From positions 87,130 through 151,129 of the forward strand of contig JAXMBM010000009.1 of assembly GCA_046349855.1 (NCBI GenBank): DNA of 64,000 nt. Direction: 5' to 3'. The position numbers were made by a program, and so were the translations under genes. Source of the stretch: CAIXSC01 sp046349855. GTDB taxonomy: Bacteria; Planctomycetota; Planctomycetia; Pirellulales; Pirellulaceae. Shown in pieces: positions 48,101 through 56,287 of the stretch; positions within the stretch are counted from its first letter, which is position 1; the number at the start of each line of letters is the position of its first letter. The notes beneath the pieces are model-generated. The model was not told the origin of the DNA. It saw nothing but the letters and a program-made list of their open reading frames with translations, and did no database searches.

Positions 48101-51100
48101 CGGTGAGTTCGACGGGACCACTCAGCAGGGACTCCTTCTTCGCCCTGCCCAAGTCCGGCAACTACACCGTCAAAGTAAACGCCACGGCCGATTATGCCTT
48201 CCGGCTGCGCCCCGCCGCCGAGGCTCCGCAGATCGCTTTCGCAGCGACGGTGAACGGCACGCTGCCGGTGGATCAGGCGAGCGACCTGTTCCGCTTCTCG
48301 GTCGCAGCCGGTCAAACGGTGATCCTCGATTCCCTGGTTGGTGGCGCGGAGCTGGTCTACACCATCTACACGCCGCATGGCACCCAATCGTTCGGGCCCG
48401 ATATCTTTCCGCCCAGCAACTCCCCCGCCGTGCTGTCCACCCCTGGTACCTACTTCGTCACCGTCACTCGGACAGCAGGCAGCGGCGCCTACAGTTTTCA
48501 GCTGCTCGACCCCGCTGCCGCGCCCCTGCTGCCGTTCGACACGCTGGACAGCGGAACTTCCACCCCTTCCGGACGAGCTATCCTGCGACGTTTTGCGGGA
48601 GTGCAGGGGCAGAAGATCCACCTCACCAGTTCCGGCGGGAACTGGGAACTGTTCGATGAGCAGCATTTTAACCATAACCTGACGAGTCAAGTCGACACCG
48701 CGATCGGCGAGAAGATCTTCACGCTGCCGGCGACGGGCACCTACTTCCTCCGCCGCAACAGCGACGACGCCAACCTGCCGAGCAACTACTTTGTGCAGAT
48801 CTCGCTGCTCCCCGATCCGCTCGTGTCAATCGAGCTGTCTTATCTCGCCAGCGGGCAGGTCACCTATTCCTATGATCCGGTCTTCAATCAACGGACCAGT
48901 CGGACGGATGAACAGGGGCGGGTGACCCTGTGGGACATCGACCCCGTTCAGGGGAACACGCGGTCGGTGACGCGGGTCGTCGGCGCGCCCGGAGGTCCGG
49001 ACGACCAGGTCACCTCGCTGACGTACCTGCCCGGCGGACTCGTCGACACGCGCACCGATCCTCTGGGGCGCGTCACGAACTACGACTACGACAGTCGCCG
49101 CCGCTTGATTACCGTCACTTCGGCCCAAGGCACGGCGGATGAAGCTGTCGTGCACTACGAATACGACGAGGCCGGCAACGTCACGGCGTACGTCGATCCC
49201 AACGGCCGGCGGACCGGCTTCCAATACGATGCGGCCAACCGCCTGGTCCGGATCACGGCGCCGGATCCCGACGGCGCCGGGCCGCTCACCAGCCCCGTCA
49301 CGCAATTCACCTACGATGCCGCCGGAAATCGGCTCTCGACAACCGATGCCAATGGCCACACGACCAGCTGGACCTACGATGTGCTCAACCGAATGAGCTC
49401 CCAGTTGGATCCGGAACACCACGAGACGCGCTACAGCTACGACGCTTCCGGAAACCTGACGCGGGTGGTCGATCCGCTCAACCAGACGACCGAGTATCGC
49501 TACGACGTGCGGCAGCGGTTGACCGAGACCATCGATCCGACGGGCCGCAGCACGCAATTGGCCTACGATCTGAGCGACAACCTCACGTCGCTCACCGATG
49601 CCGACGGCAACCAGACCCTCTTTGTGTACGATGCGCGCAACCGGCTGGTCCGGCAGACCGATCCGCTGGGAGCCGTCTCGGTTTTCACCTACAGTACCAC
49701 CAACGATCTGCTCACCGGTACCGATCCCCTGGGTCGGACCACGCTGTACCGGTACGACGAACTGGCGCGACTGGTGCAGGAGACGTGGCAGCGCGCCGGC
49801 GGGTCGGCGGACAACACCGTCGATTATTCCTACGACCTCGCCGACAACCTGCGGCGGGTCGCGGACACGCGCAGCATCGTCACCATGGAGTACGACGCGC
49901 TGCGGCGCGTTACCCAGGTCGAAACCAGCGGCACGGGAGGCCTGCCCACCGCAACGGTCGACTTCGCCTACGACCCGGCCGGCAACCTGCTCACCGTCTC
50001 CGATACCATCAACGGCCAGGCTGGCGGGATCAACAGCTACACCTACGACGCACTCCAGCGCGTGACGCGTATCGTGCAGAGCGGCCCGGGAATCACCACG
50101 AAACGCGTCGACCTGCAGTACAACCCGCTCGACCAGCTCACCACCCTGTCGCGGTTCCTGGACGCCGCCGGCACCACTCCGGTGGCTACCTCGAGTTACT
50201 CCTACGACACCCTGAACCGTCTCAGCTCGCTGACCCATCGCAACTCAGCCAACAGCGTCCTCGATTCCTTCGCGTACCAGTATGACGCCGCCAGCCGCAT
50301 CACGCGGATCACCGACAGCGATGGCGTAACCAACTATGGCTACAACAAGCGCAGCGAGCTGACGGCCGCCAACCACGCCGACCCCGCGAATCCCGATGAG
50401 GTCTATGTCTACGATCCGGCCGGCAATCGCACTTCCTCGACTCTGCACGGAACGGCCTACGTCTACGGCGATGGCCCCGGTGGCAACGCCGACGACAACC
50501 GGCTCGCCAGCGACGGCACCTACCGCTACTCCTACGATGCCGTGGGCAACCTGATCCGCCGCGAGCGGATCGCGGACGGCGCCATCCGCGAATTCACCTG
50601 GGACCAGCGCAATCGGCTGGTCCAGGTGACCGATCGGCCGCAGACGGGCGCCCCACCGTCGCAGATCGTGCGCTACACCTACGACGCCTTGGATCGACGA
50701 CTGGCTCAGATGGTCGATCCCCAGCCCGCCGACGGCCAGGAAGGGGCGACGACCTACTACGTCTATGCCGGGGTCGAGGTGCTGGTCGATCTGGTCGATC
50801 CCGACGGTGCCGGGGCCGCACCGCCCACCGAGTCGCAACGGTATCTGCACGGTCCCGCCGTCGATCAGGTGCTCGCTCAGGAAGACGCGTCGGGAAATGT
50901 TCTCTGGCATCTGGCGGATCATCAGGGAACGATCCACGATCTGGTCAACGCCCAGGGCACGGTCGTCAATCACCTGAAGTACGACAGCTATGGCCGGCTG
51001 ATCTCCCAGACTCAACCCTCGTTCGATACGCGTTACCGTTACACGGGCCGCGAGTACGATGAATCGACCGACCTCCAGTACCATCGTGCCCGGTACTATG

Positions 51101-51663
51101 ACCCCTCCACCGGTCGCTTCCTGAGCCAGGATCCCACCGGCTTCTCCGGCGGTATCAACCTGTACGCCTATGCCAACGGCAGTCCCGTGCTGTTCACCGA
51201 CCCGCTCGGTACCACGGTCCGACTCTCGGGCGGCGGCAGCGGCAATTGGCTGCCGAATTGGTGGCAGCCGGAAACGCGTCCCCTCAACCCACCGCCCGAA
51301 TCGAGCCCGGGATCGAGTAGTCCGAACGGCGGCGGAACCGGACACCCGGGCGACAAACGCGGCGGAAGAATCCCCAATCGGGGAGGTCAAGTTCCGCAGG
51401 GATCTTGCCCGCCACCCGGCTGGGAGATTCCCGACCTTCCCGAAGTCGATCTGGACGATATCGTGGTGCCGGAGTTGCCCGAGTTGCCTGCCGAATTCCG
51501 CAAGATGTGGGATTCCCTGAACGAACTCGCCAACGATGAGGGCTTCCGCACCGGAGTCGTCATCGCGGGAGGAGTGGTGGTCGTGGGCGTGGGAGTGGCG
51601 GCTGGGGCTGCCGCGCTCGGTGTCGGCGTGGCCGCCGCGGGGGTGGCCGTGGCCTTGAGCTGA
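42139..51663 (+). CDS. Giant RHS/YD-repeat surface protein with dockerin repeats
   Basis: A 3174-residue protein starting at the ATG at 42139. The Arg-rich N-terminus ends in FEERCLLAVDWRNP, the planctomycete export-type motif. Two dockerin-like calcium repeats follow (LDVNHDRAIAPIDALLVVTE; DPSGDQLVTPRDALLVINAL). Next are an Ig/cadherin-like region with He_PIG-type sequence, a carboxypeptidase-regulatory-like domain (about 493-540), and a first YD-repeat block (about 1000-1120). Then come about nine related beta domains resembling bacterial pre-peptidase C-terminal domains (about 1220-2230), a second YD block (about 2235-2860), and the RHS-associated core (about 2900-3025, with YRYTGREYDESTDLQYHRAR and YDPSTGRFLSQDPTGF). 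The last 150 residues are Pro/Gly-rich and end in a Gly/Ala/Val hydrophobic segment. No toxin domain or immunity gene was recognised; an adhesin role is likelier. Confidence 0.93.
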   Translation: MSWSFRSRTALRGSRSARWLSARRQRYIRSLQFEMFEERCLLAVDWRNPADALDVNHDRAIAPIDALLVVTELNEVGSHALADDKPATALFLDPSGDQLVTPRDALLVINALNEDISGPRVLRESPRLVTEQPVTITVGQDFGSRIYRAKITTNFDTTDQQTALEDLLAVSLVNVQFPEETLLDRGEEGTTLFTLAGQRAEYAPGIVRWDGSILEIDLTGAQRGFDTGLLRFQLFNSDSDLGSSVTIAPLDNIINDTPASDLRFPATAADARAPIGGPLNLAALSTVSDIELLVENVRLNPVTLRYQAEMRLRNNGAAVGRDVAAIFRGLFSLPGVLIVDVEGASGLNANREPYINFRAAIPPGGLGHGQTSAPITVTFFDPQSVAFFLRPEIKAGANHAPVLDPLGPWTITPGATLSLPLHATDADGDPVTYRLRSSGPLPTGELRADGRLVFQPTPADLGSYSFEIVASDGVAESSRAVTLQVVPDPLGTTRISGSVLQTTGQPLAGIVVEVGGVQGLTAADGSFQLDLGAGPVVGDTIKIHGELRTGAQQFPFIAERLALVLEHDVYPHYHNAITRPIYLPVLDSANARQINPLVDTLVTTAAIPGASVMVRAGTLMNQQGTPFTGQLSITEVPAQLTPAALPAGLRPGLVVTIQPGDMVFASPAPLTLPNRGNYPPGTLMDLWSINPDSGQFDKVGRGRVTADGSLIETISGGIRNSSWHDFLPLLQEMLEHDPNPRNEEPGCGGCRATAELTSEVDLHSGALLESHDLVSYQSNSTVHTLRLRYDSLRADPRPIVYFDIYSTYDLPANCSANGEPCFFVGTPIPEPDASTRLAASLTVQTGTFRVQADGYAGTLAGLSAGENFWTYTNRDHVQAALQVDLRNTPSGIFPYTVNSGFVRGDAAGFSGSLTTSGGQLVSVNTIDSPFGAGWGISGLQSLVVDEVNNTVLLIDGDGSETRFTGSGDGLYQSPIGDFTRLERVQGLFRRTTPDQTVYRFNSDLQLASITDRQGNTTTYEYQNKRLVSLTDPVGLSTTFTYTGGRVTRITDPAGRATNLTYDSAGNLTSITDPDQSRRTWDYDRSHHMISEVDPLSRREETYYGFHGRVIGGTRKDGSQIQVAPLQTQGLVDPVRTRDPLQSPPLIEVTTAQASYLDGTGKITATPLDRFGFAQANRDALGQLPAVTRDSRNLPTTILDGRGHATLQTFDAQGNLVSSRDELSGGGAVVGAITPVGEVDRYTFSGRAGQRVFIDGPRGDFNAWVAIFDSLGTYLGGQQTLRADASFFYQQIVLPQDGDYSVTVQHLPIPGTGLLPSPTGGYRFRLIDPAQAPDLPLTAPLLGSLSEDQFFQVQGRRGQTLHITDTLGFAGFNVRPVVYGPTGTQLTSAISQLFEWEFLFPTDGTYSIQLHTLYPGEVRRYEFDADLNDAAPIAKTGLDVDHRGLFGTPDAHVPFSAPAGTPLLFYWFDKDVHSASVYDPYPTGHYLLNNDLASFQFFSVTRSGNFVVDVRPHNYVDEPPDFAFRLVDLSAAPLVPLGSTVQGSLEEDGRVAVYRFQGTAGQQIDFGPASPGAGRFLHFGADSYFDASGVTTLTQTGEYQIILYKTFPFATPTNYQFSLQPVPTPIPLVRDELVTGTLLPGEGRRYFSIDLADNETLYFDDQGSSPAIQFRNPTFDMRGGEFDDGPLLSDVERRYQYLQAGRQLIVLDAADADRPASYRFQIRTPHTSTSPLTLGQTIETTFTDPLQTNAYTFAGMAGQTLYLDSLPDNLNEPFLTVRLFDALTGRVLVERASLDDVFQMITLPRTGDYRLELEHRADSPASARFRLLDLAAAPLVPLNVAQSATIDPLSESDLYRFHATAGQILRIELTAGQSRVFPQLFYPDGEPLPAMGNPLILPMSATGDYGLLWFGPNAGTDPYSFTISDVSSPAVTPAGIDHVYAGTGIGQEEIVGSFTGNAGTLIFLNGRQGNGDVNVYDEDNQRVLSSNLTVSSTGPLSRDSFFALPKSGNYTVKVNATADYAFRLRPAAEAPQIAFAATVNGTLPVDQASDLFRFSVAAGQTVILDSLVGGAELVYTIYTPHGTQSFGPDIFPPSNSPAVLSTPGTYFVTVTRTAGSGAYSFQLLDPAAAPLLPFDTLDSGTSTPSGRAILRRFAGVQGQKIHLTSSGGNWELFDEQHFNHNLTSQVDTAIGEKIFTLPATGTYFLRRNSDDANLPSNYFVQISLLPDPLVSIELSYLASGQVTYSYDPVFNQRTSRTDEQGRVTLWDIDPVQGNTRSVTRVVGAPGGPDDQVTSLTYLPGGLVDTRTDPLGRVTNYDYDSRRRLITVTSAQGTADEAVVHYEYDEAGNVTAYVDPNGRRTGFQYDAANRLVRITAPDPDGAGPLTSPVTQFTYDAAGNRLSTTDANGHTTSWTYDVLNRMSSQLDPEHHETRYSYDASGNLTRVVDPLNQTTEYRYDVRQRLTETIDPTGRSTQLAYDLSDNLTSLTDADGNQTLFVYDARNRLVRQTDPLGAVSVFTYSTTNDLLTGTDPLGRTTLYRYDELARLVQETWQRAGGSADNTVDYSYDLADNLRRVADTRSIVTMEYDALRRVTQVETSGTGGLPTATVDFAYDPAGNLLTVSDTINGQAGGINSYTYDALQRVTRIVQSGPGITTKRVDLQYNPLDQLTTLSRFLDAAGTTPVATSSYSYDTLNRLSSLTHRNSANSVLDSFAYQYDAASRITRITDSDGVTNYGYNKRSELTAANHADPANPDEVYVYDPAGNRTSSTLHGTAYVYGDGPGGNADDNRLASDGTYRYSYDAVGNLIRRERIADGAIREFTWDQRNRLVQVTDRPQTGAPPSQIVRYTYDALDRRLAQMVDPQPADGQEGATTYYVYAGVEVLVDLVDPDGAGAAPPTESQRYLHGPAVDQVLAQEDASGNVLWHLADHQGTIHDLVNAQGTVVNHLKYDSYGRLISQTQPSFDTRYRYTGREYDESTDLQYHRARYYDPSTGRFLSQDPTGFSGGINLYAYANGSPVLFTDPLGTTVRLSGGGSGNWLPNWWQPETRPLNPPPESSPGSSSPNGGGTGHPGDKRGGRIPNRGGQVPQGSCPPPGWEIPDLPEVDLDDIVVPELPELPAEFRKMWDSLNELANDEGFRTGVVIAGGVVVVGVGVAAGAAALGVGVAAAGVAVALS

Positions 51664-51889
51664 CGCGCTGGCGGCAGGTGCCCCGGCGACGCTCCATCCC
51701 CCGCCCTGTCGACCGCTCGCCCCTCGGCGGACTTCTCTTGTCGCGGCTGGCCCGTCCAGCTACGATCAAATCCATCGACGCTGATGGATGAGAATGTGGC
51801 GGGGCGGCGTGCCCAGCGAGTGGGCCCGACGCTCGGCCGACCGGGAGCCCCCGTCGGCCAGGGGAGTGGAGTGCGTAAGGAGAATGCCG

Positions 51890-53221
51890 ATGTCCGGGGT
51901 CACACGACGCGGATTCCTGCAATCGGCCAGCGGTACGCTGGGCGCGCTCTGTACCGGCTGGGGAGCCACCATCGCCGCAGCACCGCCGCGCGGCCCCGCG
52001 CGAGCGGTCATTCTGATCTTCAACTGCGGCGCTCCCAGCCACCTCGATCTGTGGGATCCCAAACCGCTGGCTCCGGACAACGTCCGCGGCAGCTTCGCCA
52101 CCATCGACACCTGCGTTCCCGGGATCGAGGTCACCGAGTTGATTCCGGAGATCGCCCGGCGGATGGACAAGATCGCCCTGGTGCGTTCGGTTCATCATCG
52201 GCATGGCGGGCACAATTCGGGCATGCACTGGTCGGTGGTGGGGCGCCCCTACCGCGTCGACAGCACGCTGATCAATCCCAGCTCCACCGACTATCCCAGC
52301 TTCGGCACGCTCACCGGCTGGCTGGCTCAGCGCGACGGATACAGCGGAGCCGTTCCGCCGTATGTCATCACCCCCTCGCCACATTGTGACAGTTCGGTCT
52401 ATCTCACCCCGGGACAGTTTGGCGGATGCCTGGGGGTCAAATACGATCCGTTCGTGCTGAACGCCGACCCGAATGCGGCCGACTTCCGCGTGCGCAATCT
52501 GCAGCTGGCCGAGGGACTGGATGCCGGGCGGCTGGACGCTCGGCGCGCCCTGCTGGCGCAATTTGTCGCCTGCGGGCGGGAGGTGCTCAGTCCGGCGGCG
52601 CGGGAGTACGACGAGCGGCTGGCCCAGGCGGCTCACATCGTGGCCTCGGGCGAGGCGGCCCGGGCCTTCGATCTGTCGCTGGAACCAGCCGCGGTGCGCG
52701 AGCGATACGGTGCCAACAGCTGGGGGCAATCCCATCTGCTGGCCCGGCGTCTGGTCGAATCCGGGAGCCGGTTCGTCACCACGGTGAACGGCCCCAGCAT
52801 CATCTGGGACACGCACCAGGACAATTTCGGCCGGCTCAAGAATCGCCTCGTGCCGCCCATGGAACAAGCCTACACGGCGCTGCTGGATGACCTCGCAGAA
52901 CGCGGCCTGCTGGATTCGACCCTGGTCGTGATGATGGGGGACTTTGGTCGCACACCCCTGATCAACAAAGACGCCGGGCGCGACCATTGGCCCGACTGCT
53001 ACACGATGCTGCTGGCGGGCGGCGGCATTCGCGGCGGGCAGGTCGTCGGCCGCTCGGACAAAACCGGCGCCTACCCCGTCGATCGTCCGGTTGATCCAGC
53101 CGACATCCACGCCACCGTCTTCACCGCCCTGGGCTACGACCCGAGGCGGATCCACTACTTCACCACCGACGGTCGCCCCACCCCTCTCTCAACTGGCTCC
53201 GCACTCCGCGAACTCCTCTGA
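51890..53221 (+). CDS. DUF1501 protein (stand-alone)
   Basis: A 443-residue exported protein. The ATG at 51890 is preceded by AAGGAGA at 6 bases, better than the ATG 6 bases earlier. The Tat signal VTRRGFLQSASGTLGALCTG is followed by the DUF1501 pattern (VILIFNCGAPSHLDLWDPKP; MMGDFGRTPLINKDAGRDHW; MLLAGGGIRGGQVVGRSDKT). Gly-Arg-Thr-Pro and the downstream Asp-His are present. Unlike the pair at 20131-23186, no cytochrome/DUF1549/DUF1553 gene is beside it, so it is an orphan copy or depends on a partner elsewhere. It ends 23 bp before the convergent propeller/esterase gene. Confidence 0.92.
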   Translation: MSGVTRRGFLQSASGTLGALCTGWGATIAAAPPRGPARAVILIFNCGAPSHLDLWDPKPLAPDNVRGSFATIDTCVPGIEVTELIPEIARRMDKIALVRSVHHRHGGHNSGMHWSVVGRPYRVDSTLINPSSTDYPSFGTLTGWLAQRDGYSGAVPPYVITPSPHCDSSVYLTPGQFGGCLGVKYDPFVLNADPNAADFRVRNLQLAEGLDAGRLDARRALLAQFVACGREVLSPAAREYDERLAQAAHIVASGEAARAFDLSLEPAAVRERYGANSWGQSHLLARRLVESGSRFVTTVNGPSIIWDTHQDNFGRLKNRLVPPMEQAYTALLDDLAERGLLDSTLVVMMGDFGRTPLINKDAGRDHWPDCYTMLLAGGGIRGGQVVGRSDKTGAYPVDRPVDPADIHATVFTALGYDPRRIHYFTTDGRPTPLSTGSALRELL

Positions 53222-53244
53222 ATGGCCGCGATCGCAGCGGCCCG

Positions 53245-55776
53245 TCAGTTCACCGTGCAATGCTCGCTGCTCACGGTCAGGCCGTCGCCGTCGACCAGCG
53301 TGAAGAAGCCGACCAGCGGGCGCGACGGTGGCAGTGGAGCCTGAGCGGTGCCATCGGTCAGAGGCGCGGCGACGGTCTGCCACTTACGCTGTTGCCAGGG
53401 CCCCGGGTCGCTGGTCCAGTGGAACTGCAGTTTGGGTTCTCGAGCGGCCACGACTCGCACACTCACCGTCTTGCCATCTTCGGCGACTTGCGGTTGCGGG
53501 GCGATGGAGGGGAGTGGATCACCGCCGCGCAGGTGCTGATCGATAAACCGCCCGATTTCGCGTGGTGCCCAGCCTTGCGGGTGACCATGCGGCATGTTCA
53601 CCGTGACGCACAGGCTCCGCCGCTCGACCAACCGATAGGTCTGTTGATAGCTGTCGAGCGGGTAGGCGAAATCGTTCGTCCCGTTGACGAACAGCACCGG
53701 CATGCGGGCTCGCCCCACATGCTGTGACGGATCAAAGCGAGCGACCCAGGTCTCTTTCCAGGCCGGATCCATGGCGGCAAACCGCGGCAGCCAGACGCTG
53801 TTGTGGTCGAGGAATCCGCAGCCATAGACGGGGACGGCGGCGCGGAATCGATCGTCCACCCCCGCGACGATGCACGTCAGGTAGCCGCCCCAGCTGATAC
53901 CGGTCACGCCGATCCGCTGCGGATCCACTTCGGGGAGCGACGCCAGCAGACTGCCGGCCCGCACGCAGGCGGCGACAGCGTGGTAGGTCCACATGTCTCC
54001 GGTCGGCGTGTCGCCCCGCGGAAACTTGACGTCGTCCGACTGATCGGGGCCGCCGTCGGCCAGCGGCTGGCGATCCGGCCCCTTCCCCGCCAGGTCCATC
54101 GCCAGTGCGACATAACCGCGCCGGGCCCACAGTTGAGCCCATTCGGGAAATGCCGTACCGCCGCCACCGTGAATCAGCACCATGGCGGGCGACCGGCCGG
54201 TGGCATTCTCGGGAAAGGCACAGTAGGCAAAGACGCGAGTCGGCTGACCGCGCCGCGGTTCGCTCCGATAGTACAGCTTCCTCAGCGGACCCGTCGTGTC
54301 GACCCACTCCACGACGGGTGGCTGCCGCAGCTCCTGCACATTCCAGACCGAGGTAGCTGCAGGCGTCAGCTTCGCTCCAGCCGGCTCGGAGGCACCCGGC
54401 TCGGCGGCCGGCGGTGCGGCGGCGCGCTGTGGCTTGGCCCCCGCGTCCTCGGCGGCCAGCGACGCGCAGACGATTTCCTGATCGTTCCGAGCGAAGACGC
54501 AGCGCTGCGCATACGCCGGGTGACTCCACACCACACTGCGTCCCAGACCGACGCCGACGGGATCGAGCAGATGCGTGCGACTCACTTCGGCGTACTTTTC
54601 CGGCGACAGGTGAGCGATCACGAGGTCACCGTTTTCGCCGAAGATAAAATACCGCGCTCCGTTTCGCGTGACGAAGGTCGCACCCTCGACCGCGCCGCGG
54701 CGATCCCCCTCCTGACCATTCACCGGCCGGGAAGTGCTCCACAACCGCTCTCCCGTCGCCAGGCGCACCGCGCGGAACAGGCCGTTGCCGTCGATACCGT
54801 ACGCGACGCCTTGATCCACAAAGGGGGTACCGCTGACCGGCGCTAACCCGATTGTGCGGGAGCCATCCCAGGCGCGAGTCACGGCCGGGCGAGTGGCGTC
54901 GAGTTTCCAGCCCGCGGAGACACCGTTGTGGCCGCCCGCCAGCAGGTGCTGGCCATCCGATCGCGGTGCCATGATGGCCATCGCAAAGGCCGTGCGCAGA
55001 GGTTCGAACCAGTAGACGGAACCGTCGTCCGGATTCAGGCTGTGGAGTCCATCGCCGCTGAAGATCAGCAGCTGAGTCGTGCCGCCCGCCTGCAGCAGCG
55101 TCGGTGGGCTGTAGCCGATCTCGCGGGCGCTGAGCGCCTTCCAGATCTCGCGTCCCGTCAGCTTATCGAGTGCCACGACCGTGCTGCCTGGTCCGCCCGC
55201 GAGGCAAATCAGTCGATCGCCATGCACCAGCGGATGGCTCGCATAGCCCCACAAGGGTACCGAGGCCCCGTAACTTTGCGGCAGGTTTTTCTCCCAGAGG
55301 ACCGTGCCCGAGTGAGCGTCGAGGCAGCGCAGGTCGCCCATCGCTCCCAGCACATACACTCGACCGCCTTCCACCGTGGGTGTACACCGTGGACCGGCCG
55401 GATAGCTGATCGTGTACGCGCAGTCGGCTTCGTGTTTCCACAGTTCCGCGCCGGTGCGCGCGTCGAGACAAAGGACTCGTTCCCGGCCCTGCAGTTCGTT
55501 CCGTTTCGTCGGCGCCGGCTGAGCGTCGCCGGCCGTCTTCTGGTAGTCGACGACATAGACTTTGCCCGCGACCACGGCGGGGCCCGCAAAGCCGCCGTGG
55601 ACCGGCCTTCGCCACACGATCGGCGGTCCCCCCTCGGGAAACTGTTCGACGATCCCCGTTTCCGACCAGACGTCATCCCGTGTCGGCCCCATCCATTGCG
55701 GCCAGTCATCCGCTCGGCCACTGGCCGCCAGCAGTACCAGGCCCCCGATCGCACTGATCCACGTCCGTCGCAGCAT
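53245..55776 (-). CDS. Secreted fusion of a PQQ-type beta-propeller and an acetyl-xylan-esterase/dienelactone-hydrolase-like domain
   Basis: An 843-residue protein starting at the ATG at 55776 after GGGAGT. The signal peptide ends AASGRA-D. Residues about 25-480 form a PQQ/BamB-like propeller (DWPQWMGPTRDDVWSETGIV; repeated Val-Tyr-Val, Leu-Asp and Gly-x-x-x-Trp patterns such as CLDARTGAELWKHEA). An Ala/Pro linker (about 490-525) leads to an alpha/beta-hydrolase domain (about 530-770). Its nucleophile is S628 in GVTGISWGGYLT, the acid lies in FVNGTNDFAYP, and the His in VNMPHGHPQGW. A small beta domain closes the protein. Role inferred: removal of ester groups from complex polysaccharide, with the propeller for binding or structure. 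Confidence 0.88.
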   Translation of the reverse strand: MLRRTWISAIGGLVLLAASGRADDWPQWMGPTRDDVWSETGIVEQFPEGGPPIVWRRPVHGGFAGPAVVAGKVYVVDYQKTAGDAQPAPTKRNELQGRERVLCLDARTGAELWKHEADCAYTISYPAGPRCTPTVEGGRVYVLGAMGDLRCLDAHSGTVLWEKNLPQSYGASVPLWGYASHPLVHGDRLICLAGGPGSTVVALDKLTGREIWKALSAREIGYSPPTLLQAGGTTQLLIFSGDGLHSLNPDDGSVYWFEPLRTAFAMAIMAPRSDGQHLLAGGHNGVSAGWKLDATRPAVTRAWDGSRTIGLAPVSGTPFVDQGVAYGIDGNGLFRAVRLATGERLWSTSRPVNGQEGDRRGAVEGATFVTRNGARYFIFGENGDLVIAHLSPEKYAEVSRTHLLDPVGVGLGRSVVWSHPAYAQRCVFARNDQEIVCASLAAEDAGAKPQRAAAPPAAEPGASEPAGAKLTPAATSVWNVQELRQPPVVEWVDTTGPLRKLYYRSEPRRGQPTRVFAYCAFPENATGRSPAMVLIHGGGGTAFPEWAQLWARRGYVALAMDLAGKGPDRQPLADGGPDQSDDVKFPRGDTPTGDMWTYHAVAACVRAGSLLASLPEVDPQRIGVTGISWGGYLTCIVAGVDDRFRAAVPVYGCGFLDHNSVWLPRFAAMDPAWKETWVARFDPSQHVGRARMPVLFVNGTNDFAYPLDSYQQTYRLVERRSLCVTVNMPHGHPQGWAPREIGRFIDQHLRGGDPLPSIAPQPQVAEDGKTVSVRVVAAREPKLQFHWTSDPGPWQQRKWQTVAAPLTDGTAQAPLPPSRPLVGFFTLVDGDGLTVSSEHCTVN

Positions 55777-56287
55777 GCGGTGACTCCCGTGAGGTGCCTG
55801 TCCGATCTGTTCGATATTCATGACGAGCCCGTTGGCTGCGACATGTGTCCTCCCTCGCTGGTGGCTGCGGAACTGGCTTGAGTTTCGGAGCCTTCGGCGA
55901 CAGCAGCGTGGCCGACATCGGCAGCGACGTGACAACTCCGTGCTGGGCCTTGGCCTCCTTGCAGTCCTCGTTGAGATTTCGCCGGATTCCGGGGCCAAAC
56001 GAAATGTTGTAGCTGCTCATCAAGCCGTCGTCGACGATCATGCCCTTGAAAGGCAGCAGGACCGTCTGCGCCAGCACCGGCAGATATGGTCCGATCAAGT
56101 CCTCGAACGGTTGGGGCAACGTCATCGTGCCACGACTAACCCGGATGTCTTGCGTCCTGCTCTTGAGTTCCGGGTGTCGCTCCAGCCACTTCTCCATGAT
56201 CCAGTGAATGTCCGGCTCACTCATCTTGCCATCACGAGTGAGCGTGCCGTGAATGAACGGGATGAGGGTGATCCGTTTGGGATTCAT
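55706..56287 (-). CDS. Hypothetical protein coupled to the pRiA4b ORF-3-like gene, C-terminus probably disturbed
   Basis: A 193-residue protein whose ATG overlaps the stop of the gene upstream (ATGA), so the two are coupled. Residues 1-130 look like a real folded protein (MNPKRITLIPFIHGTLTRDG; SYNISFGPGIRRNLNEDCKE; AQHGVVTSLP). The last 60 residues are basic, lack hydrophobic pattern and lie over the 5' end of the propeller/esterase gene by 71 bp. I infer that the original 3' end was lost in a rearrangement and the frame now runs on into unrelated DNA. Function unknown. Confidence 0.6.
   Translation of the reverse strand: MNPKRITLIPFIHGTLTRDGKMSEPDIHWIMEKWLERHPELKSRTQDIRVSRGTMTLPQPFEDLIGPYLPVLAQTVLLPFKGMIVDDGLMSSYNISFGPGIRRNLNEDCKEAKAQHGVVTSLPMSATLLSPKAPKLKPVPQPPAREDTCRSQRARHEYRTDRTGTSRESPHAATDVDQCDRGPGTAGGQWPSG

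Noticed and set aside
42139..51663. RHS protein as a polymorphic toxin
   Set aside because: No toxin domain is recognised after the RHS core, the tail is a low-complexity and hydrophobic segment, and the next gene is a DUF1501 protein, not an immunity gene.
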